DNA of 11,483 bases from Verrucomicrobia bacterium UBA6775. Its GTDB lineage: Bacteria > Verrucomicrobiota > Verrucomicrobiia > Limisphaerales > UBA1096. Within the stretch, counting starts at the first letter, position 1. The number at the start of each line of letters is the position of its first letter. Positions 1 through 6,435 of the stretch are shown here, piece by piece. The stretch spans positions 1-11,483 of the forward strand of contig DKGH01000162.1 in assembly GCA_002453165.1 (NCBI GenBank). Reading direction: 5' to 3'. The position numbers and the translations under genes are program-made. The notes under the pieces were generated by a model. It had not been told where the DNA came from and made no database searches. It saw only the letters and a program-made list of their open reading frames with translations.

Positions 1-107
1 ACCTGATCGCCGCGCTGCCGGTACTCGGCCACGCGGTTGGCGACGTTGCGGATGCGGTCGATGTCGGCCACCGACGATCCGCCGTATTTTTGAACAATCA
101 ATGCCAT
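1..107 (-). CDS. lysC: Aspartate kinase (aspartokinase), N-terminal fragment
   Basis: Reading the minus strand from an ATG at 107-105 gives about 35 residues that begin [15 protein letters not shown] and continue [11 protein letters not shown]; the gene then runs off the left edge. The KYGGSSV segment is the N-terminal phosphate-binding motif of aspartokinases, usually K-F/Y-G-G-T-S-V, here with Ser in place of Thr. The enzyme phosphorylates L-aspartate with ATP, the first committed step to lysine/diaminopimelate, threonine and methionine, and is cytoplasmic. The start is well supported because family members begin at this point. No clear Shine-Dalgarno sequence precedes it. The gene is divergent from the sulfatase at 287. 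dapF, later in the same pathway, lies 2.8 kb away on the other strand. The C-terminal regulatory (ACT) region is not visible, so feedback class cannot be judged. Confidence 0.88.
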   Translation of the reverse strand, partial: MALIVQKYGGSSVADIDRIRNVANRVAEYRQRGDQ

Positions 108-141
108 CGGCACATGCCCGGAAACGGGCGGAAGCTGCAAA

Positions 142-153
142 CTTGGCCAAGCG
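142..153. repeat. Dispersed palindrome copy (CTTGGCCAAGCG)
   Basis: First of the TTGGCCAA-core palindromes. It lies in the divergent intergenic region between lysC and the first sulfatase. Only the right arm extends to GCG; the left flank is A rather than CG. Confidence 0.85.
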
Positions 154-214
154 CGTAAAAACGCGGCCGGGTGAATTACAGCAAAGCCAAGCCGGTTGCA
201 AGACCCGCCTCCCC

Positions 215-227
215 CTTGGCCAAGCGC
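215..227. repeat. Dispersed palindrome copy (CTTGGCCAAGCGC)
   Basis: Second intergenic copy, 73 nt from the first and about 60 nt upstream of the sulfatase GTG start. It may overlap the promoter region, but no convincing -35/-10 pair can be assigned there. Confidence 0.85.
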
Positions 228-286
228 TAAATATGGATTCGTAAAAGAATTTTGCCAGTGTTCAACCGGCTCCGTATCGTCGCGGC

Positions 287-1693
287 GTGAAACGTCTACT
301 TTGCCTTATCACGACCACGCTTGGTTTGAGCGGCGCCTTGGCTATAGAGAAGCCCAATATTGTGCTCATCATGTGTGACGACCTCGGCTGGGGCGACGTG
401 GGTTTCAATGGCAACAAAGTCATCCGCACGCCACACCTCGATGCGATGGCCAAGGGGGGGATGAAGTTCAACCGGTTTTACGCGGCAGCACCGGTTTGCA
501 GTCCGACGCGTGGCAGCTGCATCACCGGCCGGCACCCGTTCCGCTACGGCATCCCTTTCGCGAACAGCGGCCACATGAAGCCGGAGGAGTTGACGCTGGC
601 CGAGCTGTTGAAAAAACAGGGCTACACCACCGGCCACTTCGGCAAATGGCACCTTGGCACGCTCACGAAAACGGTGAAGGACGCCAACCGCGGCGGCCCT
701 CGCGGCGCGAAGAATTATTCGCCGCCGCAGGTGAACGGCTTCGACATCTGCTTCAGCACCGAGTCGAAGGTGCCGACGTGGGATCCGCTTTTCAGGCCCA
801 AGGGCAACAACTCCAGGCAGTGGTGGGATCCGGTGGCGGCCGCGACCGAGGCCAACCCATACGGCACCGCCTACTGGAACGAGCGCGGCGAGAGCGTCAC
901 CGAAAACACCCGCGGCGCGAACTCGCGCGTGATCATGGATCGCGCCATTCCGTTCATCCAAAAGGCCACCGAGGCCAGGCAGCCGTTTTTTAGCATCATC
1001 TGGTTTCACACACCGCACCTGCCGGTCGTCGCCGGGCCGAGGCACGCGGCGATGTACAGGAATTACCCGAAGTACGCGCAGCATTACTACGGCTGCATCA
1101 CCGCGATGGACGAACAGGTCGGGCGACTCCGCGGCGAACTGCGCAAACTGGGCGCGGCGGAAAATTCGCTGCTGTTTTTCTGCAGCGACAACGGCCCCGA
1201 GGGCCAGACCGGCAAGGCCCCCGGAAGCGCCGGGCACCTGAGCGGCCGCAAGCGTTCGCTGCTCGAGGGCGGCATCCGCGTGCCGGGACTGGTCGAGTGG
1301 CCGGCACGGATCAAGCCCGGCCGCACCACCAACGTGCCGTGCGTCACCAGCGACTATCTGCCGACGATCCTCGCGCTGCTCGGCGTCGAGCCGGTCACCG
1401 CCAGACCGATCGACGGCATCAGTCTCGTGCCGTTGTTCGACGGCAAATTAGCCGAGCGCGGCCGACCGATTGGCTTTGAGTCGAAGGGCCAAACCGCGTG
1501 GATCGGCGACCGGTACAAGCTTTACTCCGGCGGCAAGGACAAGGGCGCGCCGCAGCTGTTCGACCTCATCACCGACCCGTCGGAGAAACAGGACTTGGCC
1601 AAGCGCGAGCCTGGCTTGGCCAAGCGATTGGCCAAGGAGCTGGCCGATTGGCGGGAATCGTGCCGCGCCAGTGCCTCTGGCAGAGACTACTGA
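287..1693 (+). CDS. Secreted formylglycine-dependent sulfatase (family S1 type)
   Basis: A 468-residue arylsulfatase-type enzyme predicted to hydrolyse sulfate esters, probably on a sulfated glycan, outside the cytoplasm. The GTG start gives a signal peptide at residues 1 to about 19 ([19 protein letters not shown]), directly followed by the sulfatase opening [11 protein letters not shown]. Visible active-site elements are metal ligands D31/D32, the formylglycine motif C71-S-P-T-R75, GKWH at 119-122, H241/H244, the S-D-N-G metal site at 300-303, and a basic residue near 322-323. The Cys-type motif implies maturation by formylglycine-generating enzyme or an anaerobic equivalent encoded elsewhere. 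The C-terminus (435-455) contains three copies of the TTGGCCAA palindrome, read as LAKR, LAKR and LAKE, and looks extended by them. The lytic transglycosylase begins 2 nt after the stop, suggesting an operon. The substrate cannot be assigned from sequence; N-acetylgalactosamine-6-sulfatase-like enzymes are one possibility. Confidence 0.93.
   Translation: MKRLLCLITTTLGLSGALAIEKPNIVLIMCDDLGWGDVGFNGNKVIRTPHLDAMAKGGMKFNRFYAAAPVCSPTRGSCITGRHPFRYGIPFANSGHMKPEELTLAELLKKQGYTTGHFGKWHLGTLTKTVKDANRGGPRGAKNYSPPQVNGFDICFSTESKVPTWDPLFRPKGNNSRQWWDPVAAATEANPYGTAYWNERGESVTENTRGANSRVIMDRAIPFIQKATEARQPFFSIIWFHTPHLPVVAGPRHAAMYRNYPKYAQHYYGCITAMDEQVGRLRGELRKLGAAENSLLFFCSDNGPEGQTGKAPGSAGHLSGRKRSLLEGGIRVPGLVEWPARIKPGRTTNVPCVTSDYLPTILALLGVEPVTARPIDGISLVPLFDGKLAERGRPIGFESKGQTAWIGDRYKLYSGGKDKGAPQLFDLITDPSEKQDLAKREPGLAKRLAKELADWRESCRASASGRDY
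1594..1637. repeat. Three TTGGCCAA palindromes in tandem inside the sulfatase
   Basis: Copies at 1594-1606, 1615-1626 and 1628-1637 (core 1628-1635) lie 21 and 12 nt apart, both multiples of three, so the reading frame is kept. They encode DLAKRE, GLAKRL and LAKE near the protein's C-terminus. The third copy is degenerate at its arms. Confidence 0.85.
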
Positions 1694-1695
1694 CC

Positions 1696-2250
1696 GTGCG
1701 CCGTCGACGCCCCAAACGCCGGTGGCTGCGCTGGCTGCTGTTGCTGATCGTCATCGATGCCGCGGCGTATTACTGGTGGTGGAACAATCAGGCGGAGCGG
1801 CGTTACAACGGCATCATCCGCGATGCGGCGACGGAGTTCGGCGTGGAGTACGCGCTGATCAAGGCGGTCATCTGGCAGGAGAGTCGCTTCGACGAAAAGG
1901 CGGTGGGCCAGGCCGGCGAGATCGGGCTGATGCAGTTGATGGAACTGGCCGCGTTCGAGTGGGCCGACGAACACGGCGTGCGCGACTTCGAGCACACGCA
2001 CGTTTACGATCCGCGCACCAACATCCTCGCCGGGACGTACTATTTGAAAACGCGGCTGGCGAGGTATCCGCGTGCTGACGATCCCCTGCCCTATGCGCTG
2101 GCCGATTACAACGCTGGGCGCGCCCACGTTCTGCGCTGGGCCAAGGATGCCGCACGCACCAACAGCGCGTTGTTTATGCAAAACATGGACTACCCCGGCA
2201 CGCGCCGCTACATCAATCAGGTCACACAACGCCGCGATCACTACCGGTAG
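1696..2250 (+). CDS. Membrane-anchored lytic transglycosylase (SLT domain)
   Basis: A 184-residue protein with an Arg-rich N-terminus (MRRRRPKRRW), one hydrophobic segment at about 11-28 acting as a membrane anchor, and a soluble lysozyme-like transglycosylase domain at about 38-184. The predicted catalytic Glu is E62 in VIWQESRFD. It is followed by GEIGLMQLM (74-82), the GLMQ core of soluble lytic transglycosylases, NILAGTYYL (109-117) and ALADYNAG (134-141), all typical of Slt70/MltC-type domains. Such enzymes cleave the MurNAc-GlcNAc bond of peptidoglycan with formation of 1,6-anhydro-MurNAc. The GTG at 1696, 2 nt after the sulfatase stop, was chosen because the residues upstream in this frame are a shadow of the sulfatase and the basic-plus-hydrophobic N-terminus starts here. 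At this length it is a minimal catalytic domain without accessory repeats. It ends 10 nt before the convergent DUF4440-like gene, with no terminator between them. Confidence 0.87.
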   Translation: MRRRRPKRRWLRWLLLLIVIDAAAYYWWWNNQAERRYNGIIRDAATEFGVEYALIKAVIWQESRFDEKAVGQAGEIGLMQLMELAAFEWADEHGVRDFEHTHVYDPRTNILAGTYYLKTRLARYPRADDPLPYALADYNAGRAHVLRWAKDAARTNSALFMQNMDYPGTRRYINQVTQRRDHYR

Positions 2251-2259
2251 CCGGGCGAT

Positions 2260-2756
2260 TTAATCCTCCCCGTAGTCGGCGTCGTAGTTGTAAATGTCCC
2301 ACTTCATCTGCCACGAGCCGTCCGGCTGTTTTTCGCTCAGGATCATGTACTTGTAAGTTTTGGTCTTTCGCACTCCAGCCGGAGTTTCCTCGATGTTTTT
2401 ACCGGTGCCCCGAAAGGCGGCCATGTTGCCAAACGTGATAACCTCCGCGATCGGCTCGGCCATCTCGATAATTTTGTTGGTGCGACTTTTGAAATACTCT
2501 TGATAACCGGCCAGCACCACGTCGCGCCCCACCTCCATCGGCAACTCCGCCTGCATGTAAATCGTGTCCTCAGTATAGAGCTTCTCGCAGCCCTCGGCAT
2601 CGCCATCGGTGTACGCCTTCACGAAGGAATCGATCAGTTTCTTTTGCCCGTCATAAACCGGCCCTTCGTCGACGACCACGCCGTATGGCTCCGAGCCGGT
2701 CGCAACAAAACTAAACCCAGCACGAACGCAGCCACGGTAAACAGATGATTTTTCAT
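2260..2756 (-). pseudogene. Secreted DUF4440/SnoaL-like protein, frameshifted
   Basis: The minus strand carries two joined pieces. From ATG 2756-2754 one frame reads the signal peptide MKNHLFTVAAFVLGLV. A second frame, from about 2700 down to the TAA at 2262-2260, reads the mature domain from ATGSEPYGVVVDEG through LIDSFVKAYTDGDAEG to a C-terminal KWDIYNYD. A single missing T in the TTTT run at about 2707-2710 (minus-strand sense) would restore one frame (LGLVFVATGSEPYG), giving about 166 residues. The domain looks like the NTF2-fold DUF4440/SnoaL-like group: an initial helix with AYTDGD, then the DTIYM strand and a GKNIEE turn. Members are small ligand-binding or enzyme-like domains, mostly of unknown role. 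The break could be a real mutation or a homopolymer sequencing error. In the first frame the reading continues past the break only as unrelated sequence. Confidence 0.72.
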
Positions 2757-2814
2757 TTTTGTAAAAAGGTGAAAGGCGACTTTCGGCAAGCACAGCAAAA
2801 CCGTCAAAGTAAAA

Positions 2815-2848
2815 CCTCTGCGGCCCTCCGCGTCCTCTGCGTTTAAAC
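2815..2848. repeat. Short GC-rich intergenic repeat with CCTCYGCG units
   Basis: Three near-identical 8-mers, CCTCTGCG at 2815, CCTCCGCG at 2825 and CCTCTGCG at 2834, are spaced 9-10 nt apart and followed by GTTTAAAC. It sits in the divergent region between the broken DUF4440-like gene and dapF. On the opposite strand it has the form CGCAGAGG-N-CGCGGAGG-N-CGCAGAGG. Sequences of this style recur between genes in many environmental bacterial genomes. No function is assigned. Confidence 0.5.
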
Positions 2849-2901
2849 AACCTCCGACATCCTGGGTTTGCGTCCGTTTCTGAGTCAGGTAAACTGGCGG
2901 C

Positions 2902-3705
2902 GTGCTGGTTGAGTTTACAAAGATGAACGGGGCCGGGAACGATTTCGTGATGATCGATAATCGCGAGCTTGGCCTCCAATTGACGACGGAGCAGATCCAA
3001 AAAATCTGCCACCGCCAGCGCGGCGTCGGCGCCGACGGCATTCTGTTGCTGCGCGAGGCAAAGGGCGACGCCGACCTCGGCTGGGATTTTTTCAATCAGG
3101 ACGGCACCGAGGCAGAAATGTGCGGCAACGGTGCTCGCTGCTTCGCCCGTTTCGCCCAGCGACAACTCGACGGCCGCAGTTCGATTTCGTTCGAAACACT
3201 TGCCGGAGTCATCCAATCCAACCTCGAAAGCGAACGTGTCACAATCGGACTCACGCCACCGGAGAACTTGCGCCTTGGCGACCGCATCAGCACCTCGACC
3301 GGTGAAACCGAAATCCACTCGGTGAACACCGGCGTGCCTCACGCGGTGTTGTTTGTCGACGACGCCGACAAGGTGATGGTCTCCGAGCTGGGTCACGAAA
3401 TTCGCCATCACGACCACTACGCCCCGGCCGGCACGAACGTGAACTTCGTGCAGTTGACCGGCGACAACTCAATCCGCGTGCGCACCTACGAACGCGGCGT
3501 TGGCGAGACACTCGCCTGCGGCACCGGCGTCACCGCGTCCGGGTTGATCTCGGCCAAGCTGCATGGCTACAGCTCTCCCATCTCGGTACGCGTGCTGGGA
3601 GGCGACGATCTCGGTGTGGCGTTCGAGACCGAGGGCGAAGGCTTCAAAAACGTCCAGCTTTCCGGCCCTGCCGATTTTGTCTACAGCGGTCAAATCGAAA
3701 TTTAA
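2902..3705 (+). CDS. dapF: Diaminopimelate epimerase
   Basis: A 267-residue cytoplasmic, cofactor-free epimerase that converts LL- to meso-diaminopimelate, the direct precursor of lysine and a peptidoglycan cross-link residue in most Gram-negative-type walls. The two catalytic cysteines are visible: C74 in EMCGNGARC and C206 in GETLACGTG. Other family signatures are FTKMNGAGNDF at 5-15, GVGADGILLL at 41-50, NTGVPHAV at 142-149 and AGTNVNFV at 176-183. The length is normal for the family (about 270). The start is GTG; no ATG gives a full N-terminus, and FTKMNGAGND must lie close to the start. A weak GGCGG precedes it. It is followed by two TTGGCCAA palindromes and a strong terminator, and appears to be transcribed alone. 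Confidence 0.96.
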   Translation: MLVEFTKMNGAGNDFVMIDNRELGLQLTTEQIQKICHRQRGVGADGILLLREAKGDADLGWDFFNQDGTEAEMCGNGARCFARFAQRQLDGRSSISFETLAGVIQSNLESERVTIGLTPPENLRLGDRISTSTGETEIHSVNTGVPHAVLFVDDADKVMVSELGHEIRHHDHYAPAGTNVNFVQLTGDNSIRVRTYERGVGETLACGTGVTASGLISAKLHGYSSPISVRVLGGDDLGVAFETEGEGFKNVQLSGPADFVYSGQIEI

Positions 3706-3710
3706 TCCGC

Positions 3711-3735
3711 CGCTTGGCCAAACGCTTGGCCAAAG
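3711..3735. repeat. Two tandem TTGGCCAA palindromes downstream of dapF
   Basis: Two copies of CGCTTGGCCAAA start at 3711 and 3723, a 12-nt head-to-tail duplication. They lie between the dapF stop (3705) and the terminator hairpin (3736 onward). Confidence 0.85.
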
Positions 3736-3765
3736 AAAAAGGCTCCCGTTTCGCGGGAGCCTTTT
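3736..3765. terminator. Bidirectional intrinsic terminator between dapF and 3785-4285
   Basis: GGCTCCCG (3741-3748) pairs with CGGGAGCC (3754-3761) around a 5-nt loop. Flanking A-run (3736-3740) and T-run (3762-3765) extend the stem and supply the U-tract on either strand. It serves dapF (plus) and the convergent minus-strand gene. Confidence 0.88.
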
Positions 3766-3784
3766 CGTTTTATTGCGGTTGAAA

Positions 3785-4285
3785 TTATTTCTTGGACTTG
3801 ACCCGATTCATCTCGAAGCTGAACTCAGAAAAGTCAGCGACCGTGCCATCGGCATCCACAGGGAAAATCTGCAACTCAATGTTGTTCTGGTCGATGCGAC
3901 GAAACGCAACGCCCATGGTGCTGTCATTGCCGTTGTCATCCTTTCTAGTGAGAGTCAGCATCGGCATATCGTCCTTAGGCCCCCATGAGCCCTTGCTCTT
4001 CTTGCCCTTGTTGTCATAGCCGGTTTGCTCGACTTCATCGGTTTCGGCGTTCAGCGCGATCAGGCTGTAGGACTCACTGTTGTTGCCCTTAAAGTGGAAT
4101 GCGAGCACGTGATCCTTAATGGCCCAATTGAAGGAGAGGGAAACCTTGTTGCCATCGAGATCGGCTTCCCAGATGCCGACGATCCACCCGGCTTCGGCCT
4201 CGGCGATTTTGTCGCCCAGTGTGACCTGTGCCTGCGGCGCAACGGCCAGCCCCATCAGGGCGAGGAGGGTAAGTAGTTTTTTCAT
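3785..4285 (-). CDS. Small secreted protein of unknown function
   Basis: A 166-residue protein with a clear signal peptide (MKKLLTLLALMGLAVAPQAQ, cut near residue 18-20) and an export-ready mature domain. The mature part alternates strand-like segments: IVGIWEADLDGNKVSLSF, DHVLAFHF, YSLIALNAETDEVEQ, MLTLTRKDDNGN, and IELQIFPVDADGT. The GIWEAD start followed by repeated beta-strands suggests a small beta-barrel, perhaps lipocalin-like or DUF1579-like, but I do not recognise the family with certainty. No cysteines or catalytic motifs are evident. The ATG start is fixed by the signal peptide. It is convergent with dapF and shares its terminator. Its start is only 9 nt from the start of the plus-strand ORF at 4295, so the two would have to share a very compact promoter region. 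Confidence 0.8.
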   Translation of the reverse strand: MKKLLTLLALMGLAVAPQAQVTLGDKIAEAEAGWIVGIWEADLDGNKVSLSFNWAIKDHVLAFHFKGNNSESYSLIALNAETDEVEQTGYDNKGKKSKGSWGPKDDMPMLTLTRKDDNGNDSTMGVAFRRIDQNNIELQIFPVDADGTVADFSEFSFEMNRVKSKK

Positions 4286-4294
4286 ATCGTTTGA

Positions 4295-4450
4295 ATGCAG
4301 TCCCGCAGGTTAATCCGGCGGGTCGGACAGCTTGTCGGTTTCACTCCGCCCGAACAAGTCAAAAAAGTGGAACGCCCTGAATTCATCGAGGCTCGGGCGC
4401 TTGACTTTTTCCGGGCGAAACGGAAGGTGGCCGAACTGTCATGGGCCTGA
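4295..4450 (+). CDS. Possible small protein, 51 residues, unknown
   Basis: An ATG-initiated ORF of 51 residues (MQSRRLIRRVGQLVGFTPP..., ending KVAELSWA). It is basic, begins with an Arg-rich helix-like segment and contains FIEARALDFFRAKRKVAEL, which would form a charged helix. The TGA overlaps the ATG of the next ORF by 10 nt, an arrangement compatible with translational coupling. I do not recognise the family. The start is 9 nt from the divergent start at 4285 and lacks a Shine-Dalgarno sequence, which weakens it. It could be the 5' part of a single frameshifted gene with 4441-4749. Confidence 0.4.
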   Translation: MQSRRLIRRVGQLVGFTPPEQVKKVERPEFIEARALDFFRAKRKVAELSWA

Positions 4451-4749
4451 TTTCCAGATTTATGAAACGCCCGGGAGACCGCACGGACGAGCGTCGGCAG
4501 CCGGCGGCCGTGGGCGATACCATTTCGAGCATCGCGGCAGTTTCCGCGGAACTGGGTGGCGACTCGCTCGACCGGGACGCCCTCATCCAGGCCCAGAAAG
4601 ACAAGGAAAACGCGGCACAGGCCAAGCGCGCTCCCGGTATCTTCGATCCGGTCGCCTACCAACGGGCCAAGCAGGCCAAGCGCTTGGCCAAGCGGCCATT
4701 GCCGGGCGAAAGCGCCGCTTGGTTCGACCGACAGCTCCCGACCAGTTGA
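4441..4749 (+). CDS. Hypothetical protein, 102 residues
   Basis: A soluble, highly charged protein without signal peptide or membrane segment. The N-terminal part (MGLISRFMKRPGDRTDERR) is basic, the middle (TISSIAAVSAELGGDSLDRDAL) is helix-like, and the C-terminal third is Ala/Lys-rich (RAKQAKRLAKR, residues 75-85) ending in PGESAAWFDRQL. The Ala/Lys-rich stretch is encoded by a full copy of the palindrome at 4681-4694 plus two half-copies (GGCCAAGC) just upstream, so it may be recently repeat-expanded. No family recognised. It overlaps the small ORF at 4295 by 10 nt and ends directly against the stop of the convergent sulfatase, the two stops forming TGATCA. Confidence 0.6.
   Translation: MGLISRFMKRPGDRTDERRQPAAVGDTISSIAAVSAELGGDSLDRDALIQAQKDKENAAQAKRAPGIFDPVAYQRAKQAKRLAKRPLPGESAAWFDRQLPTS
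4681..4694. repeat. Dispersed palindrome copy (CGCTTGGCCAAGCG)
   Basis: Full 14-nt palindrome in the 102-residue ORF, read KRLAKR. Two half-copies GGCCAAGC lie immediately upstream (from about 4665). Confidence 0.9.
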
Positions 4750-6249
4750 TCAGCGACTGCGACCCTTAGACCGGACCGCCTCGAGCTTGGCCGTCAACTC
4801 CTCGACCAACTCCGGCTTGGCCTTGGCCAGGTCGTTTTTCTCCACGAGATCAGCCTGCAAGTCGAACAACATGAACGGTTTTTGGAACGGCCTGCCCTTG
4901 GGCGCCTGCCGTCCGCCGGAACCGTTGCCGGCGATCAACTTCCACTTGCCGCTGCGCAACGCGAACATGCCGGAAGCACTGTGATTGATTACCGGCGCGC
5001 GCGGCCGACTCCAGTCGCCGCCCTTGAACAACGGTAGCCAACTGAAACTGTCCTCCGCCGAGTTTTCCAAAAGCGTGCCCCCGGCAATCTCAGCACAGGT
5101 GGCGAACAGGTCGACGTGCGCAGTGGTCTTTTCGCAAACTGACCCGGCCTCGATCACGCCCGGCCAACGCGCAAAAAACGGCACGCGATGGCCGGCCTCC
5201 CACACGTCCGCCTTGGTACCTCGCAGGTCGCCATTGGCGGTGTGATGCTTCTCGTTGTACGCCTGAACCGTCGGGTCGCTGACGTGATCTTCCGTCTCGT
5301 CAGCGCCTCGGCGATACATGAACGAGCCGTTGTCGCTGGTGTAAATCAGCAGCGTGTTTTTCTCCACACCAGCCGACTCGAGCGCCTGCATCACCTGGCC
5401 GACCGTCCAGTCGACCTGCATCACAAAGTCGCCGTACAGGCCCAGTTTGGATTTGCCGATGAAACGCGGATGAGGCTGCACCGGCTTGTGCGGGGCCGTA
5501 AGAGGAAAGTAGAGGAAGAATGGCTGCTTGCGCTTGGCACGATCGCGGATCACCCGGCCAGCCTCCTTCGTGAGGTCGTCAAGACAGTCGTCCATCGTCA
5601 ACCCGGGCTGACGCGGGCCGCTGCGCAGGTACCCGGGAAAACGAACCGCTGGCTGTTTCACGGTGGGTAGTTCGGTGATGGTTCCGTCCTTGATATAAAT
5701 GTACGGTGGAAAGTCGAGCGATGCCGGGATGATGAACGAGTAGTCGAACCCGTGCTGATTCGGGCCGTCTGTAATCGGCTTGGCGTAGTCAATCTCTCCA
5801 CCTGCATTCTTTTGATATCCCAACCCAAGGTGCCACTTGCCGACAACGCTCGTGTGATAGCCATTCTTGCGCAACATACCAGCGACCGTTTCCCGGTTTG
5901 GCTCCAGCAATGGTGCCCCGTAGCCGTTGAGAACCCCGCGCTTGAGTTTCGACCTCCAGCAGTACCGGCCCGTCAGCGCGGCGTATCGCGTGGGCGTGCA
6001 AACCGCGGAGGGCGAGTGCGCATCGGTGAACGTCATTCCCTCCTTGGCCAAGCGGTTCAAGTGCGGCGTGGGAATCTTGGATCGCGGGTTCAACGCCTGC
6101 ACATCGCCGTAGCCCATGTCGTCGGCCAGGATGAACACGATGTTTGGCTTGGCCGCCCAAGCCGCTTGGCCAAGCGCAATTGCAAGTGAAGCAGCCATCG
6201 CCCGCTTGGCCAAGCAGGCAACCGAATTGTATAAAATCCGTGAAATCAT
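4750..6249 (-). CDS. Secreted formylglycine-dependent sulfatase, second copy
   Basis: A 499-residue sulfatase, distinct from the one at 287. With the ATG at 6249-6247 the signal peptide is residues 1-32 or 33 (ending ALGQAAWAA), followed by KPNIVFILADDMGYGD. Active-site elements are D43/D44, formylglycine motif C84-T-P-T-R88, GKWHLG at 137-142, H254 in TAPHKP, S-D-N-G at 305-308 and K345 in GTKADVWEAGHRVP. It would remove sulfate esters from an exported substrate, which sequence alone does not identify. An upstream in-frame ATG at 6336 would add 29 residues before the signal peptide and overlap the operator-like repeats, so 6249 is preferred. Palindrome copies are read as LAKR and ALGQA within the signal peptide and as RLAKE at 66-70. 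It has only about 25-30% visible resemblance to the first sulfatase outside motifs, so it is not a recent duplicate. Confidence 0.92.
   Translation of the reverse strand: MISRILYNSVACLAKRAMAASLAIALGQAAWAAKPNIVFILADDMGYGDVQALNPRSKIPTPHLNRLAKEGMTFTDAHSPSAVCTPTRYAALTGRYCWRSKLKRGVLNGYGAPLLEPNRETVAGMLRKNGYHTSVVGKWHLGLGYQKNAGGEIDYAKPITDGPNQHGFDYSFIIPASLDFPPYIYIKDGTITELPTVKQPAVRFPGYLRSGPRQPGLTMDDCLDDLTKEAGRVIRDRAKRKQPFFLYFPLTAPHKPVQPHPRFIGKSKLGLYGDFVMQVDWTVGQVMQALESAGVEKNTLLIYTSDNGSFMYRRGADETEDHVSDPTVQAYNEKHHTANGDLRGTKADVWEAGHRVPFFARWPGVIEAGSVCEKTTAHVDLFATCAEIAGGTLLENSAEDSFSWLPLFKGGDWSRPRAPVINHSASGMFALRSGKWKLIAGNGSGGRQAPKGRPFQKPFMLFDLQADLVEKNDLAKAKPELVEELTAKLEAVRSKGRSR
6043..6055. repeat. Dispersed palindrome copy inside sulfatase 2
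   Basis: CTTGGCCAAGCGG, read on the minus strand as NRLAKEG, at a place where many sulfatases naturally have L-A-K/R-E-G. It may therefore be partly protein-driven. Confidence 0.75.
6163..6176. repeat. Dispersed palindrome copy in sulfatase 2 signal peptide
   Basis: Full CGCTTGGCCAAGCG. On the minus strand it is read in the alternative frame as Ala-Leu-Gly-Gln-Ala, close to the cleavage site. Confidence 0.9.
6203..6215. repeat. Dispersed palindrome copy in sulfatase 2 signal peptide
   Basis: CGCTTGGCCAAGC, read on the minus strand as CLAKRA, just before the hydrophobic core. It starts 40 nt from the copy at 6163. Confidence 0.88.
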
Positions 6250-6279
6250 GGTGAGCGGCACTTTACGGAGAAAACCAGC

Positions 6280-6292
6280 CTTGGCCAAGCGC
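6280..6292. repeat. Dispersed palindrome copy upstream of sulfatase 2
   Basis: CTTGGCCAAGCGC in the 5' leader of the second sulfatase, outside its preferred coding region. It would be read RLAKAG if the longer start at 6336 were used. Confidence 0.85.
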
Positions 6293-6300
6293 GACTGATT

Positions 6301-6351
6301 ATGGGGAATAATTCCCACCTCAATGGCAGATTGCATGGGAAATAATTCCCA
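6301..6351. promoter_or_regulatory. Tandem operator-like inverted repeats (TGGGRA-N4-TTCCCA)
   Basis: Two 17-nt segments, 6301-6317 and 6335-6351, differ at one base. Each is an inverted repeat of TGGGRA and TTCCCA around ATAA; the right one is perfect, the left has one mismatch. They start 34 bp apart, roughly three helical turns. They lie 52-102 bp upstream of sulfatase 2 on one side. On the other side they lie about 118 and 152 bp upstream of the transcription start predicted from the sigma-54 promoter at 6436-6451. That distance suits an enhancer-binding protein; alternatively they are a repressor operator for the sulfatase. Confidence 0.65.
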
Positions 6352-6435
6352 ATACTTCAGAAAAACGAGGCGAATTGGATTAAATTAAAAATCTCAAACA
6401 TTTGATTTATAACAACTTACGACTTTCTGTTGTGG

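Noticed and set aside
196..247. A sigma-70 promoter for the first sulfatase
   Set aside because: TTGCAA and TAAATA are 26 nt apart, and TTGGCC with TAAAAG has 20-nt spacing and poor matches; neither is convincing.
296..1237. Long minus-strand ORF opposite the first sulfatase
   Set aside because: Its composition (Arg/Ala/Val-rich, no motif) is that of a GC-rich shadow, and the plus strand carries all sulfatase motifs.
2260..3417. A single 385-residue minus-strand gene
   Set aside because: Its N-terminal half lies antisense to dapF and has no family resemblance. Only the part after about 2700 is a real domain, and its signal peptide lies in another frame.
4295..4749. The small overlapping pair as a toxin-antitoxin module
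   Set aside because: The size and overlap fit, but neither peptide shows a recognisable toxin or antitoxin motif.
6250..6336. N-terminal extension of sulfatase 2 from the ATG at 6336
   Set aside because: It would put 29 residues before an otherwise normal signal peptide and place an operator-like repeat in coding sequence.
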